Part shown: positions 52,884 through 61,466 of the stretch, in pieces | Layout: every line of letters begins with the position of its first letter | Numbering within the stretch: position 1 is the first letter of the stretch | Source of the DNA: Paenibacillus piri | Lineage (GTDB): Bacteria > Bacillota > Bacilli > Paenibacillales > NBRC-103111 | Assembly (NCBI RefSeq): GCF_004354045.1 | Contig: NZ_SMRT01000009.1 | Coordinates: 222,665-286,664 of the forward strand | Reading direction: 5' to 3' | DNA: 64,000 nt | Made by a program: the position numbers and the translations under genes | The notes under the pieces: generated by a model | The model's database searches: none | What the model saw: the letters and a program-made list of their open reading frames with translations, nothing else | What the model was told of the DNA's origin: nothing

Positions 52884-52960
52884 GAGACTGTAGATTAAAG
52901 GGGATAAAGGCTTGGAGGATGACTTCAGGGCGAGTTTTCCCACAATTAATCGACAGTCTC
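52884..52960 (+). mobile_element. MITE-like element M3, short form
   Basis: A 77-bp element with ends GAGACTGTAGATTAA and TTAATCGACAGTCTC and TCTTT on both sides (52879-52883 and 52961-52965). The interior keeps only one side of the longer copies (GGGATAAAGGCTTGGAGGAT then GACTTCAGGGCGAGTTTT). It is an internally deleted copy between two convergent genes. Confidence 0.75.
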
Positions 52961-52973
52961 TCTTTCTTCGCTA

Positions 52974-54341
52974 TTACGAAGTATAAACCGTAGAGCCGGC
53001 CTTCACTCCGGCGGTCGACGGAATCATAAACTTTTTGGCTCTCCACCGCGCAAGCACCAGCAGTCCGCGCAGCAGTTCGTCGGCAATCATTGCCGCATAA
53101 ATGCCGTGCAAGCCCCAGCCCAAATATACAGCCAAATAATACGAGCAGCCAACGGCTACCGACCACATGACAAAGAAACCGACGATCATCACATAGCGGG
53201 TGTCGCCAACAGCCGTCAAGGCGTTAACGAGCGCCATATTGAGCATTTTGGCAGGCTGCAGCAGCAGGTTGATTGCGAGCAGAGAGACGCCCATTCCAAT
53301 AATTTCCGGGTCCGAAGTAAACAGCCGGATCGCCTCCTCGCCGAATACATAAACGAGCAGCGCATTGGCCTGAACAAAGATGAGCCCGATCCAGATCACG
53401 CGGTAGGCGCAGCGGTAAGCCGCCTGATAATCGCCCGAGCCAAACAGATGCGCAATGCGGATTTGGCCGGCCAATGCGATCGAATAGCCGATCAAAAAGC
53501 AGAACGATTCCATCGTATTCATATACGTTCGCGCGCTCAATTCCTTGGAACCGATCATCGCAATCAGCGCAAAGATGACGAGCTGGGTAAAGCACCAGGA
53601 CGACATGTTGACGCCGAGCGGCCAGCTGATTTTAACCGTTTCTTTAAATAAGGCGCGGTCGAACAGGCGAAAGTCTTTCCACTCGATTTTTTGCCGGAAG
53701 CAGCTGCAAAACAACATAAACATGACCAAAGCGCCAACCAGCCGGCTGAAAGTGGTGGAAAAGGCAACGCCCTCCAACCCGAGCGGCGGAATGCCGAATG
53801 CTCCGTAAATAGCGACATAGTTGGTGCCGATATGAATAATATTCATCCCGATGGCGACATACATCGGTCCCCTTGTATTGCCCGTATTGCGGACCACGGT
53901 CCCAAGCCCCGCCATGGCAGCCATAAACACCATGCCCCCGCCGACTATCGAAATATATGTCTCGCCGAGCGGTTGCAGCTGTGCGGGGAGCTGCAGCATC
54001 CGCGCAATCGGCCCCGCTCCAAAATAGAGCAGTACGCTGAGTACGGCTCCCAATCCGAGGCACAGCTTCGCGCCGATAATCCCGATCAGTCTGCCTTCCG
54101 CTTCTTTACCGGCGCCGAGTCTTTGGGCTACAAGAATACCGGCTCCGCTGGCGGCCGCCATAAACAGGATGTTGACGGCCGCGAACAGCTGGCTGGAAAT
54201 TCCGATGACCGCAACTGCATCGTCGGAAATATGGCTGACCATCAACGTGTCTGCCGTCCCCAGCAAAAACTGCAGCATCATCTCCAGAAAAACTGGCCAA
54301 GCCAGCATCCACAGAGACATCTCCGATGCTTTTTTAAACAT
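52974..54341 (-). CDS. MATE-family efflux transporter
   Basis: A 455-residue protein with twelve membrane segments in two related halves, as in NorM/DinF-type MATE exporters that use Na+ or H+ to expel drugs or metabolites. Landmarks are ADTLMVSHISDDAVAVIGIS near residues 30-49 and GSGDYQAAYRCAY in the second half. The start at 54341 has TGGAGGAAATC before it; the frame is open to 54368. It is divergent from an AraC gene, and the next gene on its other side is the Fur-controlled reductase. A siderophore export role would be attractive but is only a guess. Confidence 0.88.
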   Translation of the reverse strand: MFKKASEMSLWMLAWPVFLEMMLQFLLGTADTLMVSHISDDAVAVIGISSQLFAAVNILFMAAASGAGILVAQRLGAGKEAEGRLIGIIGAKLCLGLGAVLSVLLYFGAGPIARMLQLPAQLQPLGETYISIVGGGMVFMAAMAGLGTVVRNTGNTRGPMYVAIGMNIIHIGTNYVAIYGAFGIPPLGLEGVAFSTTFSRLVGALVMFMLFCSCFRQKIEWKDFRLFDRALFKETVKISWPLGVNMSSWCFTQLVIFALIAMIGSKELSARTYMNTMESFCFLIGYSIALAGQIRIAHLFGSGDYQAAYRCAYRVIWIGLIFVQANALLVYVFGEEAIRLFTSDPEIIGMGVSLLAINLLLQPAKMLNMALVNALTAVGDTRYVMIVGFFVMWSVAVGCSYYLAVYLGWGLHGIYAAMIADELLRGLLVLARWRAKKFMIPSTAGVKAGSTVYTS

Positions 54342-54505
54342 ATGATTTCCTCCATCTCCATGCTTCACGCGTTCTATTTATGTCGCGCGTCTCCTATAAA
54401 CCGAACTGGTCATTTCACATTATAAAGGGTAAACTGATGTTAAAGTGTAAGTTTTTGAACCAAAACTTTCAACATTCCAACTTGATGAAACGGGAGATGG
54501 GTAGC

Positions 54506-55390
54506 GTGTCGATTCTCCAATTCACCGCTCCGCCGCTGCCGCATTATGTCGCCGGCGGGTTTACGACATTCCAACGGGGCGGTAAACATTTAAACCGTCG
54601 GAATATCGGCGTTTTCGATCTGCTCGTCGTTATGCACGGCTGTCTGTATATCGGCGAGGAGGAACGCCAATACGAGGTGGCTGCCGGGCATGCGCTCATT
54701 CTCCGTCCTGACCGGCATCATTATCCGACAGAAGGCTGCAGGACGGAGACAGGCCATTTCTGGCTTCATTTCAATACGGACGGGAAGTGGGTAAGCTCCG
54801 AGCACGCGGTTGCCGAACCGCAGTTGGACACCTCTGGAATAAATAGGCTGACGGTGCAAACTTTCACGATTCAAATTCCTCAGTTCGTTCGTCTGCAGCA
54901 GCCGGGACCGATGTACGAGAAGCTGCGGCAGCTTTCCGCGCTGGAGCTTGAATCGCATAACAACTGGGCGCGGTGGAAGCATCAGCTCATTTTTCAGCAA
55001 ATTCTCGAGCTGTTGAACCAGTCGCTCGATCTGAATGCGGTACTGCCCGGCGCAAATGTCGCCGATCAGGCGGCAGCGTTTTTGCGCACTCATTATAAGG
55101 AAGACATCAAGGCGCAGACGCTGGGGGAAGTGTTAAATTTTCATCCGGTGTACATTGCCCGCTGCATGCAAAAGGAATTCGGCTGTTCGCCTTTTGAGTA
55201 TTTGATGAAGTACCGGCTGGAGCAGGCCAAGCTGCTGCTGCTGCAGTCGGATTTGCCGGTAGCCCGCATCGCCGAGGAGGTCGGCTTCCATCAGCCTTCG
55301 TATTTCAGCTCCAGCTTTGTCAAATATGAGCAAATTTCGCCGCGCGCCTATCGTCAGCGATTCCGGACGAAGTTGAATGATTTGAATTGA
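54506..55390 (+). CDS. AraC-family transcriptional regulator
   Basis: About 294 residues from this start. The N-terminal half is a cupin-like sensing domain (GGKHLNRRNIGVFDLLVV, then AAGHALILRPDRHHYP, the usual arm that binds sugar). The C-terminal 100 residues have two helix-turn-helix motifs: AQTLGEVLNFHPVYIARCMQ and VARIAEEVGFHQPSYFSSSF. The start is uncertain. GTG 54506 has GGGAG at a good distance; ATG 54485 and 54497 are in frame, and the frame is open to 54380. It is divergent from the MATE gene and upstream of the glucarate operon. Confidence 0.85.
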   Translation: MSILQFTAPPLPHYVAGGFTTFQRGGKHLNRRNIGVFDLLVVMHGCLYIGEEERQYEVAAGHALILRPDRHHYPTEGCRTETGHFWLHFNTDGKWVSSEHAVAEPQLDTSGINRLTVQTFTIQIPQFVRLQQPGPMYEKLRQLSALELESHNNWARWKHQLIFQQILELLNQSLDLNAVLPGANVADQAAAFLRTHYKEDIKAQTLGEVLNFHPVYIARCMQKEFGCSPFEYLMKYRLEQAKLLLLQSDLPVARIAEEVGFHQPSYFSSSFVKYEQISPRAYRQRFRTKLNDLN

Positions 55391-55403
55391 CGTACAATTT
55401 AAT

Positions 55404-55414
55404 TTGTCTTACAA
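55404..55414. promoter_or_regulatory. FCD-type GntR operator before the glucarate operon
   Basis: TTGTCTTACAA fits the TNGTNNNACNA consensus of FadR-subfamily GntR proteins exactly. TTGACGTACAA at 55387-55397 is a second site with one mismatch. Both lie about 60-80 bases before the GntR gene, which suggests autoregulation of the operon. Confidence 0.6.
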
Positions 55415-55469
55415 TATGACGTATGGTTGAATTAAGCAATAAACTCGCATTTACAAATGAGGTTATCAC

Positions 55470-56174
55470 ATGGAAGTTGAAAAGAAAGAATTGAGAATGA
55501 AGTCGGTCAAGCGTCAAACGATGGCGAAGCAGGTGGTTGACCAAATTATCGAACTGCTGACCAGCGGCCAGCTGAATCCGGGCGACAAGCTGCCGACCGA
55601 AAGCGAGCTTACCGAGCTGTTGTATGTTAGCAGGCCTGTGCTGAGAGAAGCGCTGAGCTCGCTGGAGACGATGGGAGTCATTCAAAGGAAGACGCGGGAA
55701 GGCACTTATTTCGCCAACAAGATCGGGAGCAAGCCTTTCTCCATTATGCTCGCATTGTCCGCGGGTGATATTCCGTCCGTGATGGAAGCCCGAATGGCGC
55801 TGGAGCTTGGGCTGGTTACAATGGCTGCGGAAAAAATTACAGACGATCAGCTGGAATTGCTGGAAGCGCTTTTAACATCGATGTCCGATCATAAGGAAGA
55901 CTACCTGGATATCGACAGGGAATTTCACAGGACGATCGCGTTCAGCGCCAATAATCCGATCCTGGAAGGAAGCATTGATCCGCTGCTCAACATGTTCGAT
56001 GAAACGTTGAACCAAATTTCGCTGACGGACCGCGACCACTCGGTCACGCTGCAGGAGCACCGGACCATTTTCGAAGCGCTGAAAAAGAGAGATCCGATCG
56101 CCGCTGCTTCCAGCATGTACCTTCATCTCAATCATGTGCGCGCCAAAGTATTGAAAAAGCTTAACGAAAGCTAA
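55470..56174 (+). CDS. GntR-family regulator (FadR/FCD subfamily), probable glucarate regulator
   Basis: A 234-residue protein. The winged helix is at residues 10-75 (GDKLPTESELTELLYVSRPV then LREALSSLETMG), and the FCD ligand domain runs from about 95. Its metal-binding His positions are visible in IDREFHRTIAF and YLHLNHVRA. It opens the kdgD-gudD operon and has consensus FCD operators in its promoter, so it very likely senses a glucarate pathway intermediate. Confidence 0.88.
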   Translation: MEVEKKELRMKSVKRQTMAKQVVDQIIELLTSGQLNPGDKLPTESELTELLYVSRPVLREALSSLETMGVIQRKTREGTYFANKIGSKPFSIMLALSAGDIPSVMEARMALELGLVTMAAEKITDDQLELLEALLTSMSDHKEDYLDIDREFHRTIAFSANNPILEGSIDPLLNMFDETLNQISLTDRDHSVTLQEHRTIFEALKKRDPIAAASSMYLHLNHVRAKVLKKLNES

Positions 56175-56219
56175 TCCGTACGGCAACTTAAACCATTATT
56201 GAAAGGGTGGCTAAAAACA

Positions 56220-57143
56220 ATGAGCACGATCGAAAGAAAAGCGCCTGCCGGCATTTTGGGATTTCCGGTCGCTCCGATGGATACGGACGGCAAGCTGAAC
56301 ACAAATGCGCTGGAGGCCAATATTCAGTTTTTGATTGAAGAGGGGCTGTCGTCAATTTTTATCGCCTGCGGCTCGGGGGAATTCCACGCCATATCCCGCA
56401 GCGATTACGAGACGATGGTGGAAGTCGCTATTGCTGCGGCGAAAGGCAAGGTTCCGGTTTATACCGGCGTCGGCGGCAATATCAGCAATGCGTTGGAGCT
56501 GGCGCAGCTATCGCAGAAGCTGGGAGCCGACGGCTACCTCATTCTGCCTCCCTATTTGATCGAACCGGAGCAGGCCGGTCTGCACAATTATTTGGACACG
56601 ATTATCCGCAGCACCGATTTGAATGCGATTGTATACCAGCGGGATAATTGTGTGCTCAATTTGCAAACGCTTCAAAAGCTGCTGGAGCATCCTCAGCTGG
56701 TCGGCTTTAAAGACGGCCTGGGCAGCATGGATACCAATATCGAAATGACGCAAACGATCGGAGACCGTCTCGGTTGGCTGAACGGCATGCCGATGGCCGA
56801 GGTGACGATGCCGGCTTATGTCAATCTTGGCTTCAAATCTTATTCTTCCGCTATATCGAACTACATTCCTCATATATCCAGGCTGTTCTACAATGCATTG
56901 TTCAGCAACAATAAAGAGCTGTTGAACGAATTGTACGAGTACGCGATATTGCCGATTAACCGGATTCGCAGACAACGGAAAGGTTACGCGGTTGCCTTGA
57001 TTAAAGCCGGTATGGAAATTGTCGGTCTGCCGATAGGCACGACCGTCCGCCCTCCGATTATTCCGGTGGAGAAGGAGCATTACCGGCAGCTGGAGCAAAT
57101 TTTGAAAGTCGTATTCGACAAGTTTCCGAAGAACAATAAATAA
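56220..57143 (+). CDS. kdgD: 5-dehydro-4-deoxyglucarate dehydratase (DHDPS family)
   Basis: A 307-residue TIM-barrel aldolase/dehydratase. The Schiff-base lysine is K164 (LVGFKDGLG), the catalytic tyrosine Y139 (AIVYQRDN), and GSGE at 51-54 takes the place of the GTTGE loop, all typical of KDG dehydratases. It turns 5-dehydro-4-deoxy-D-glucarate into 2,5-dioxopentanoate (alpha-ketoglutarate semialdehyde) with loss of CO2 and water. GAAAGGGTGG supports ATG 56220. The gudD gene follows after 21 bases, the expected pathway partner. Confidence 0.87.
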   Translation: MSTIERKAPAGILGFPVAPMDTDGKLNTNALEANIQFLIEEGLSSIFIACGSGEFHAISRSDYETMVEVAIAAAKGKVPVYTGVGGNISNALELAQLSQKLGADGYLILPPYLIEPEQAGLHNYLDTIIRSTDLNAIVYQRDNCVLNLQTLQKLLEHPQLVGFKDGLGSMDTNIEMTQTIGDRLGWLNGMPMAEVTMPAYVNLGFKSYSSAISNYIPHISRLFYNALFSNNKELLNELYEYAILPINRIRRQRKGYAVALIKAGMEIVGLPIGTTVRPPIIPVEKEHYRQLEQILKVVFDKFPKNNK

Positions 57144-57164
57144 ACTGCCGGAAGGAGCGGGACT

Positions 57165-58520
57165 ATGAATCCATCATCAGGGAACGAAGTCCGGGGCTCG
57201 GCTCCGGTCATTACGGAAATGCTCGTCATCCCGGTTGCCGGGCACGACAGCATGCTGCTTAATCTTAGCGGGGCGCACGGCCCCTTCTTCACCCGCAATA
57301 TCGTCATCCTGAAGGATAACGACGGGCATACGGGCATCGGGGAGGTTCCGGGTGGCGAAGGCATCCGTCAAACGTTGGAGGACGCGAGAGGCCTGGTGAT
57401 CGGGCAGTCGATCGGCAGCTATAACAATATTTTGAATTTGGTACGTCAGCGGTTCAAGGACAGAGATTCGGGCGGGCGGGGCTTGCAGACGTTCGACCTG
57501 CGTATCGCGATTCACGCTGTCACGGCGCTGGAAGCGTCGCTGCTCGATTTGCTCGGACAGCACCTTGGCGTGCCGGTAGCTGCGCTGCTGGGAGAAGGAC
57601 AGCAGCGCAAAGAAGTCGAGATGCTCGGCTATTTGTTCTACGTAGGCGACCGGAGCCAAACGGATTTGCCATATTTGAGCGCACCGGACGAGCGGGATGA
57701 CTGGTTCCGCCTGCGCCATGAAGAAGCGTTGACGACGGAATCGATCGTCCGGCTGGCCGAAGCGGCTCATGCGCGTTATGGCTTCAACGATTTTAAGCTG
57801 AAGGGCGGCGTGCTGCAGGGCGATGCGGAGATCGAGGCGGTAACCGCATTGGCCGAGCGTTTCCCGCAGGCGCGGATTACGCTGGACCCGAACGGCGCAT
57901 GGTCGCTGGAGGAAGCGGTCCGGCTGTGCCGCGGCCAGCATCATGTGCTCGCTTACGCCGAGGATCCTTGCGGCGCGGAGAACGGCTACTCCGGACGTGA
58001 AATTATGACCGAGTTCCGCCGCTCGACCGGACTGCCTACGGCAACCAATATGATCGCTACCGACTGGCGTCAAATGGGGCATACGATCCAGCTGAATGCG
58101 GTTGATATTCCGCTGGCCGATCCGCATTTCTGGACGATGCAGGGCTCGGTCCGCGTAGCCCAGATGTGCCACGAATGGGGATTGACGTGGGGCTCGCATT
58201 CGAACAATCATTTTGACATTTCGCTTGCGATGTTTACCCATGTCGCAGCCGCCGCGCCGGGCAAAATTACGGCGATCGACACGCATTGGATCTGGCAGGA
58301 CGGCCAACGACTGACGAAGGAGCCGCTGCAAATCACAGGCGGAATGGTGGCCGTTCCCGACAAGCCGGGACTTGGCATCGAGGCGGATATGGAGCAAATC
58401 GAGAAGGCGCACCGTCTGTATATGGAAAAAGGATTAGGCGCCCGCAACGATGCCGAAGCCATGCAGTACTTGATTCCGGGCTGGAAATTTGACAACAAGC
58501 GTCCTTGTCTGGTTCGCTAG
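57165..58520 (+). CDS. gudD: Glucarate dehydratase, enolase superfamily
   Basis: A 451-residue GudD-type enolase. Catalytic KLK is at 211-213 (FKLKGG), the first metal ligand region is LDPNGAW at 241-246, then EDPCG, and the catalytic His is H345 in WGSHSNNHFDIS. It starts with the GudD pattern of ITEMLVIPVAGHDSMLLN and GAHGPFFTRNIVIL. The enzyme dehydrates D-glucarate (and usually L-idarate) to 5-dehydro-4-deoxyglucarate, the substrate of the enzyme encoded just upstream. No glucarate transporter or semialdehyde dehydrogenase gene is in the operon. Confidence 0.92.
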   Translation: MNPSSGNEVRGSAPVITEMLVIPVAGHDSMLLNLSGAHGPFFTRNIVILKDNDGHTGIGEVPGGEGIRQTLEDARGLVIGQSIGSYNNILNLVRQRFKDRDSGGRGLQTFDLRIAIHAVTALEASLLDLLGQHLGVPVAALLGEGQQRKEVEMLGYLFYVGDRSQTDLPYLSAPDERDDWFRLRHEEALTTESIVRLAEAAHARYGFNDFKLKGGVLQGDAEIEAVTALAERFPQARITLDPNGAWSLEEAVRLCRGQHHVLAYAEDPCGAENGYSGREIMTEFRRSTGLPTATNMIATDWRQMGHTIQLNAVDIPLADPHFWTMQGSVRVAQMCHEWGLTWGSHSNNHFDISLAMFTHVAAAAPGKITAIDTHWIWQDGQRLTKEPLQITGGMVAVPDKPGLGIEADMEQIEKAHRLYMEKGLGARNDAEAMQYLIPGWKFDNKRPCLVR

Positions 58521-58622
58521 AAGTCTTATTGGCAGCATGCCCGGTAATCGACGGGTCAGGGCAAACAAAGAGGCGAAAGTTGTTGCAGTGTATGCGCTTA
58601 ATATGGGTAGCATAAAATAGAA

Positions 58623-58663
58623 GGGGCTGTCCCATAAAGGGATCAACCGGTGAGTCAGTCCCC
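58623..58663. repeat. IS-end-like inverted repeat
   Basis: GGGGCTGTCCCATAAAGGG opens this 41-base segment and CAGTCCCC closes it. GGGGCTGTCCC is typical of the ends of some Firmicute insertion sequences. It may be a scar of a lost element; a related GGGCTCTCCCAAAAG occurs at 51520-51535. Confidence 0.3.
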
Positions 58664-58671
58664 AAAATAGG

Positions 58672-58723
58672 CAAAGCCGCCTCCAGCACCACTATTTAAG
58701 TGGGAATGGAAGCGGCTTTTTAC
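58672..58723. terminator. Terminator of the glucarate operon
   Basis: AAAGCCGC pairs with GCGGCTTT and is followed by TT. The inner CCACTATTTAAGTGG is itself a near-palindrome, so the structure is long and may work in both directions. Confidence 0.6.
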
Positions 58724-58864
58724 AAGCAAATTCATATTAGAGTGGGGGCCAATATCCAAAAATAACTTTTGGGATGGCCTCTTCCTTTTTTGTATGCCAA
58801 AATGCAAAAGTGCAGTTTCTTCCGTCGATCCCGTTGAAGCTGCAGTGGCATAACCAACCATAAA

Positions 58865-58894
58865 TCGACAGATGCACTCGTTATTGTGTATAAT
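58865..58894 (+). promoter_or_regulatory. Promoter of the tagO-like gene
   Basis: TCGACA (58865-58870) and TATAAT (58889-58894) with an 18-base spacer and an upstream TGTG that gives an extended -10. The leader would be only about 25 bases long. Confidence 0.6.
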
Positions 58895-58924
58895 TGTAGA
58901 AGTGAACTTCCTAATTCTTGGTTA

Positions 58925-59899
58925 ATGGAGTTGGTCCCTATCCTGTACGCAGCAGCCTTCACGATTTCTTTTATTATCGTATACTTACTCATTCCTCCGC
59001 TTGGCCGCTTGGCATTCCGGCTCGATTTTGTGGACAAGCCCCGAAAAGATGTAGAACGGAAAATACATAGGGAACCGATCCCGCTGACCGCAAGTTACGC
59101 GATTTTTGCCGGTTTTGCCGTTACATATTTAATCTTTTCCAAAGGCTTTACGATACAGACGGCTGCCATATTAGGCGGTTCGCTGCTATTGCTGGTGATC
59201 GGTACGGTCGATGACTGGTACAAAACGCATGGCAAGGACTTCCCGGCGCTTCCCAAAATGATTGTGCAAATTTCCGCCGCGGTACTCGTCTACGCTTCGG
59301 GAATTACATTCGACGGCTTTTACAATCCATTCAGCGGGGAATTTATCGGGCTCCCGGAATGGCTGCAGTTTGTGTTGACGATTCTTTGGATTTTCGGCGT
59401 GACAACGGTCATTAATTTTACGGACGGAATGGATGGACTCGCCGGCGGACTTGCCGCGATTTCGGCCGTGACATTGTTTGTTGTTGCATTGGTGAAGGGG
59501 CAGAACGATTCCGCGGTCATGGCGATGATATTGATCGGCGTATCGGTCGCTTACCTGCGCTACAACAAGCCGCCGGCCAAAGTGTTCATGGGCGATGCGG
59601 GGGCGACCTTCCTCGGATTTATACTCGGCGTCATTGCGCTGGACGGCGCCTTCAAGCAGGCAACGGTATTATCGCTGTTTATTCCGATCCTGGCCTTAGG
59701 GGTGCCGATCTTCGATAACATCTTCGTCGTGATCAAGCGGTTTCTGCAAGGAAAGCCGATCTATCAGGCGGACGCAAGCCAAGCCCATTACCGGCTGCTG
59801 CGGCTCGGACTGAACCCGAAGCAGGTAGTCGTCTTTCTTTGTCTCGTCAGCGTCTGCTTGAGCTTGTCATCGATTATTTTGCTGCTGCTTCAAGTCTGA
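58925..59899 (+). CDS. Undecaprenyl-phosphate GlcNAc-1-phosphate transferase (TagO/WecA/MraY family)
   Basis: A 324-residue polytopic membrane enzyme with about ten membrane segments. Motifs are DFVDKPRKDVERKIHREPIP near residues 30-49, GTVDDWYKT near 96-104 (catalytic Asp pair), FTDGMDGLAGG near 161-171 and FMGDAGATFLG near 221-231. It transfers a sugar-1-phosphate from a UDP-sugar to undecaprenyl phosphate, the first step of wall teichoic acid, teichuronic acid or other cell-surface polymers. The final HxHR-type loop reads QADASQAHYRLLRLGL. The ribosome binding site is weak; the frame is open to a TTG at 58886 that lies inside the promoter. Confidence 0.87.
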   Translation: MELVPILYAAAFTISFIIVYLLIPPLGRLAFRLDFVDKPRKDVERKIHREPIPLTASYAIFAGFAVTYLIFSKGFTIQTAAILGGSLLLLVIGTVDDWYKTHGKDFPALPKMIVQISAAVLVYASGITFDGFYNPFSGEFIGLPEWLQFVLTILWIFGVTTVINFTDGMDGLAGGLAAISAVTLFVVALVKGQNDSAVMAMILIGVSVAYLRYNKPPAKVFMGDAGATFLGFILGVIALDGAFKQATVLSLFIPILALGVPIFDNIFVVIKRFLQGKPIYQADASQAHYRLLRLGLNPKQVVVFLCLVSVCLSLSSIILLLLQV

Positions 59900-59911
59900 T
59901 TCGTGGGCAGT

Positions 59912-59945
59912 TCCCCTAAGGGCGGCGAAACCTTTTATTTGGGCA
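59912..59945 (+). repeat. Degenerate double-hairpin repeat, copy F
   Basis: CCCCTAAGGGCGGCGAAACC then TTTTATTTGGGC resembles the 3' third of the repeat (CCTTAAGGACGGCGAAGCCG then TTTATCCTTGG). It is short and decayed. Confidence 0.35.
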
Positions 59946-59959
59946 TAGAAAGGGGCGGT

Positions 59960-61048
59960 TTACCGATCGCCCAGCATATGCTGCAGCTTGGAGCGTACAA
60001 TTTTTTCGGCGTCAAATCGCTCTCTGATCGTTGCGGCCCCGTGCGCCGCGATTTCCGCCGCTTCCTCCCAATGCTCCTTCACCCATAACAAAATGTCCGC
60101 AAGACGCTCTTCGTTCGGCTCCGTTTCAATATAGTCGATTCCTTGGCGAAGCACCAGGCGGTCGTTGGTCGGATTCGTCGTCACGAGGAGACAGCCTGAA
60201 GACATGGCGTCGACGGCCGCTGTCGTAGGGAAGCCGTCCATCGCATATTGGTCGTAAGCGCTGCAATTGACGAATACATGGGTATCCGCATATAGGCTGC
60301 GCAGACTTTCGGGCCCAAGAAGACCGTGAAACGTATAGCGGGGGTTCGTGATCAAATGCAGATGATCCTGCCAATCGCCGACGATGTGCAAATGAAAGCC
60401 TTCCGGCAGCATGTTAAACGCTTTTATTAATAAAGGAAATCCTTTTCTGGGGAAGTTGAACGCGCAAAAGGTGATCTGGACAGGCCCAGGAAGCAGCCTG
60501 GGCGCATACGCGTACAGGCCGGTTTGAATAGCGACGGGATGATACTGGCTCGAAGGGATCGTCCGCAGCACTTCTTCAAAATTGGTGAATACCGTTGTGC
60601 AATTGTCGGCGGCCAGCCGCAAAAACTCCGTTTGAATGCGCGGCTCCAATCCAAGCCCTCCGCCCGGGTACAGCGTTGTATGGAAACGAAGGCCGTACTC
60701 CTCCATAATCGGCCGGATGCTCAGCTCCGGGCTTGAACCGGGCATCCAGGTTCCGTCGGGCAGGCAGCAGCGGTCCAGCAAACTTAGCGCAAGGTTGATA
60801 AACACACAGTAAACATCTGTAATGCCTTCGGTAACGACCATTTCTTTAAATTTGCTAAAATGGAACACTTCGGCGGGGAAATGATCGTGGTGCGGATGGA
60901 TGGCAAAAAACAATGTGTCGGGCCTTTGCCCGAAAATATGCATGTTTTCCCAATAGCGGAACCCGCTTATTTTCCATGGGAATAAGGTATCGATAACGGC
61001 CAGCCGGCGCGCCGGACGCGGCCGGACTTCCGCTTGCTCTAGTGTCAT
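59960..61048 (-). CDS. Glycosyltransferase, GT4 (GT-B fold) type
   Basis: The 362-residue protein has a GT-B fold. The C-terminal nucleotide-sugar domain carries NFPRKGFPLLIKAF (about 200-213), HIVGDWQ, and the late E-rich motif region (DGFPTTAAVDAMSSGCLLV near 274-292) where the usual EAxAxG is DAMSSG. The N-terminal domain starts after a short Arg/Pro-rich tail (LAVIDTLFPWKISGFRYWEN). It probably adds a sugar to a surface polymer; the tagO-like gene is convergent beside it. AAAGGAGGCAG precedes the ATG. The donor and acceptor are unknown. Confidence 0.82.
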   Translation of the reverse strand: MTLEQAEVRPRPARRLAVIDTLFPWKISGFRYWENMHIFGQRPDTLFFAIHPHHDHFPAEVFHFSKFKEMVVTEGITDVYCVFINLALSLLDRCCLPDGTWMPGSSPELSIRPIMEEYGLRFHTTLYPGGGLGLEPRIQTEFLRLAADNCTTVFTNFEEVLRTIPSSQYHPVAIQTGLYAYAPRLLPGPVQITFCAFNFPRKGFPLLIKAFNMLPEGFHLHIVGDWQDHLHLITNPRYTFHGLLGPESLRSLYADTHVFVNCSAYDQYAMDGFPTTAAVDAMSSGCLLVTTNPTNDRLVLRQGIDYIETEPNEERLADILLWVKEHWEEAAEIAAHGAATIRERFDAEKIVRSKLQHMLGDR

Positions 61049-61466
61049 AACGGACTGCCTCCTTTACTAAAATCCGCATGCTCTGCGGGTCAGGTGAAAT
61101 TACAACTATTGTATGTCGACCGGTACCAAAAGGACCGGGGCTGCGGCCCGGTTCGTCATACGTATCGCGGAACGGGGCAGCGGCTTGCCCGGTATGGATT
61201 AAATGACAATCGGGATGGACGGGATGTTCAACTTTGCGTAAATGGCTTCCCTTTGCCGTTAAATTCCTTTATAATTACGAAAAAGCGCTTAACCGGTGCC
61301 GGGACGGCACTTTGAATGTGCACGAAACAAGAAAGCCCGCTGAACAAGCAGCGTGCATTTCTCGCCGGCCTTCAAAGGGCGAACGTTTTTGACCGGCGCT
61401 GTGTAAACGATTACAATAAGCGGTGCGTACTGCACCTGGAATTTATTCAAAGCAGGGGGAATGAAG
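61049..61466 (+). other. 418-base intergenic region with a cre-like site
   Basis: Shared by the divergent glycosyltransferase (-) and GNAT (+) genes. TGTAAACGATTACA at 61402-61415 fits the cre consensus TGNAANCGNWNNCW completely. A CCGGG..CCCGG hairpin lies near 61134-61150. No gene is supported. Confidence 0.5.
61402..61415. promoter_or_regulatory. cre-like catabolite repression site
   Basis: TGTAAACGATTACA matches every fixed position of the 14-base cre consensus. It lies about 50 bases before the GNAT gene. Confidence 0.5.

Larger units (their letters stand above)
58521..58924 (+). other. 404-base intergenic region between gudD and the tagO-like gene
   Basis: Holds an IS-end-like hairpin (58623-58663), a terminator (58672-58723), and a promoter (58865-58894). 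No gene is seen. Confidence 0.6.

Noticed and set aside
57177..58412. 411-codon open frame on the minus strand opposite gudD
   Set aside because: gudD has all catalytic residues on the + strand; the antisense product is Arg/Gln-rich without recognisable motifs.
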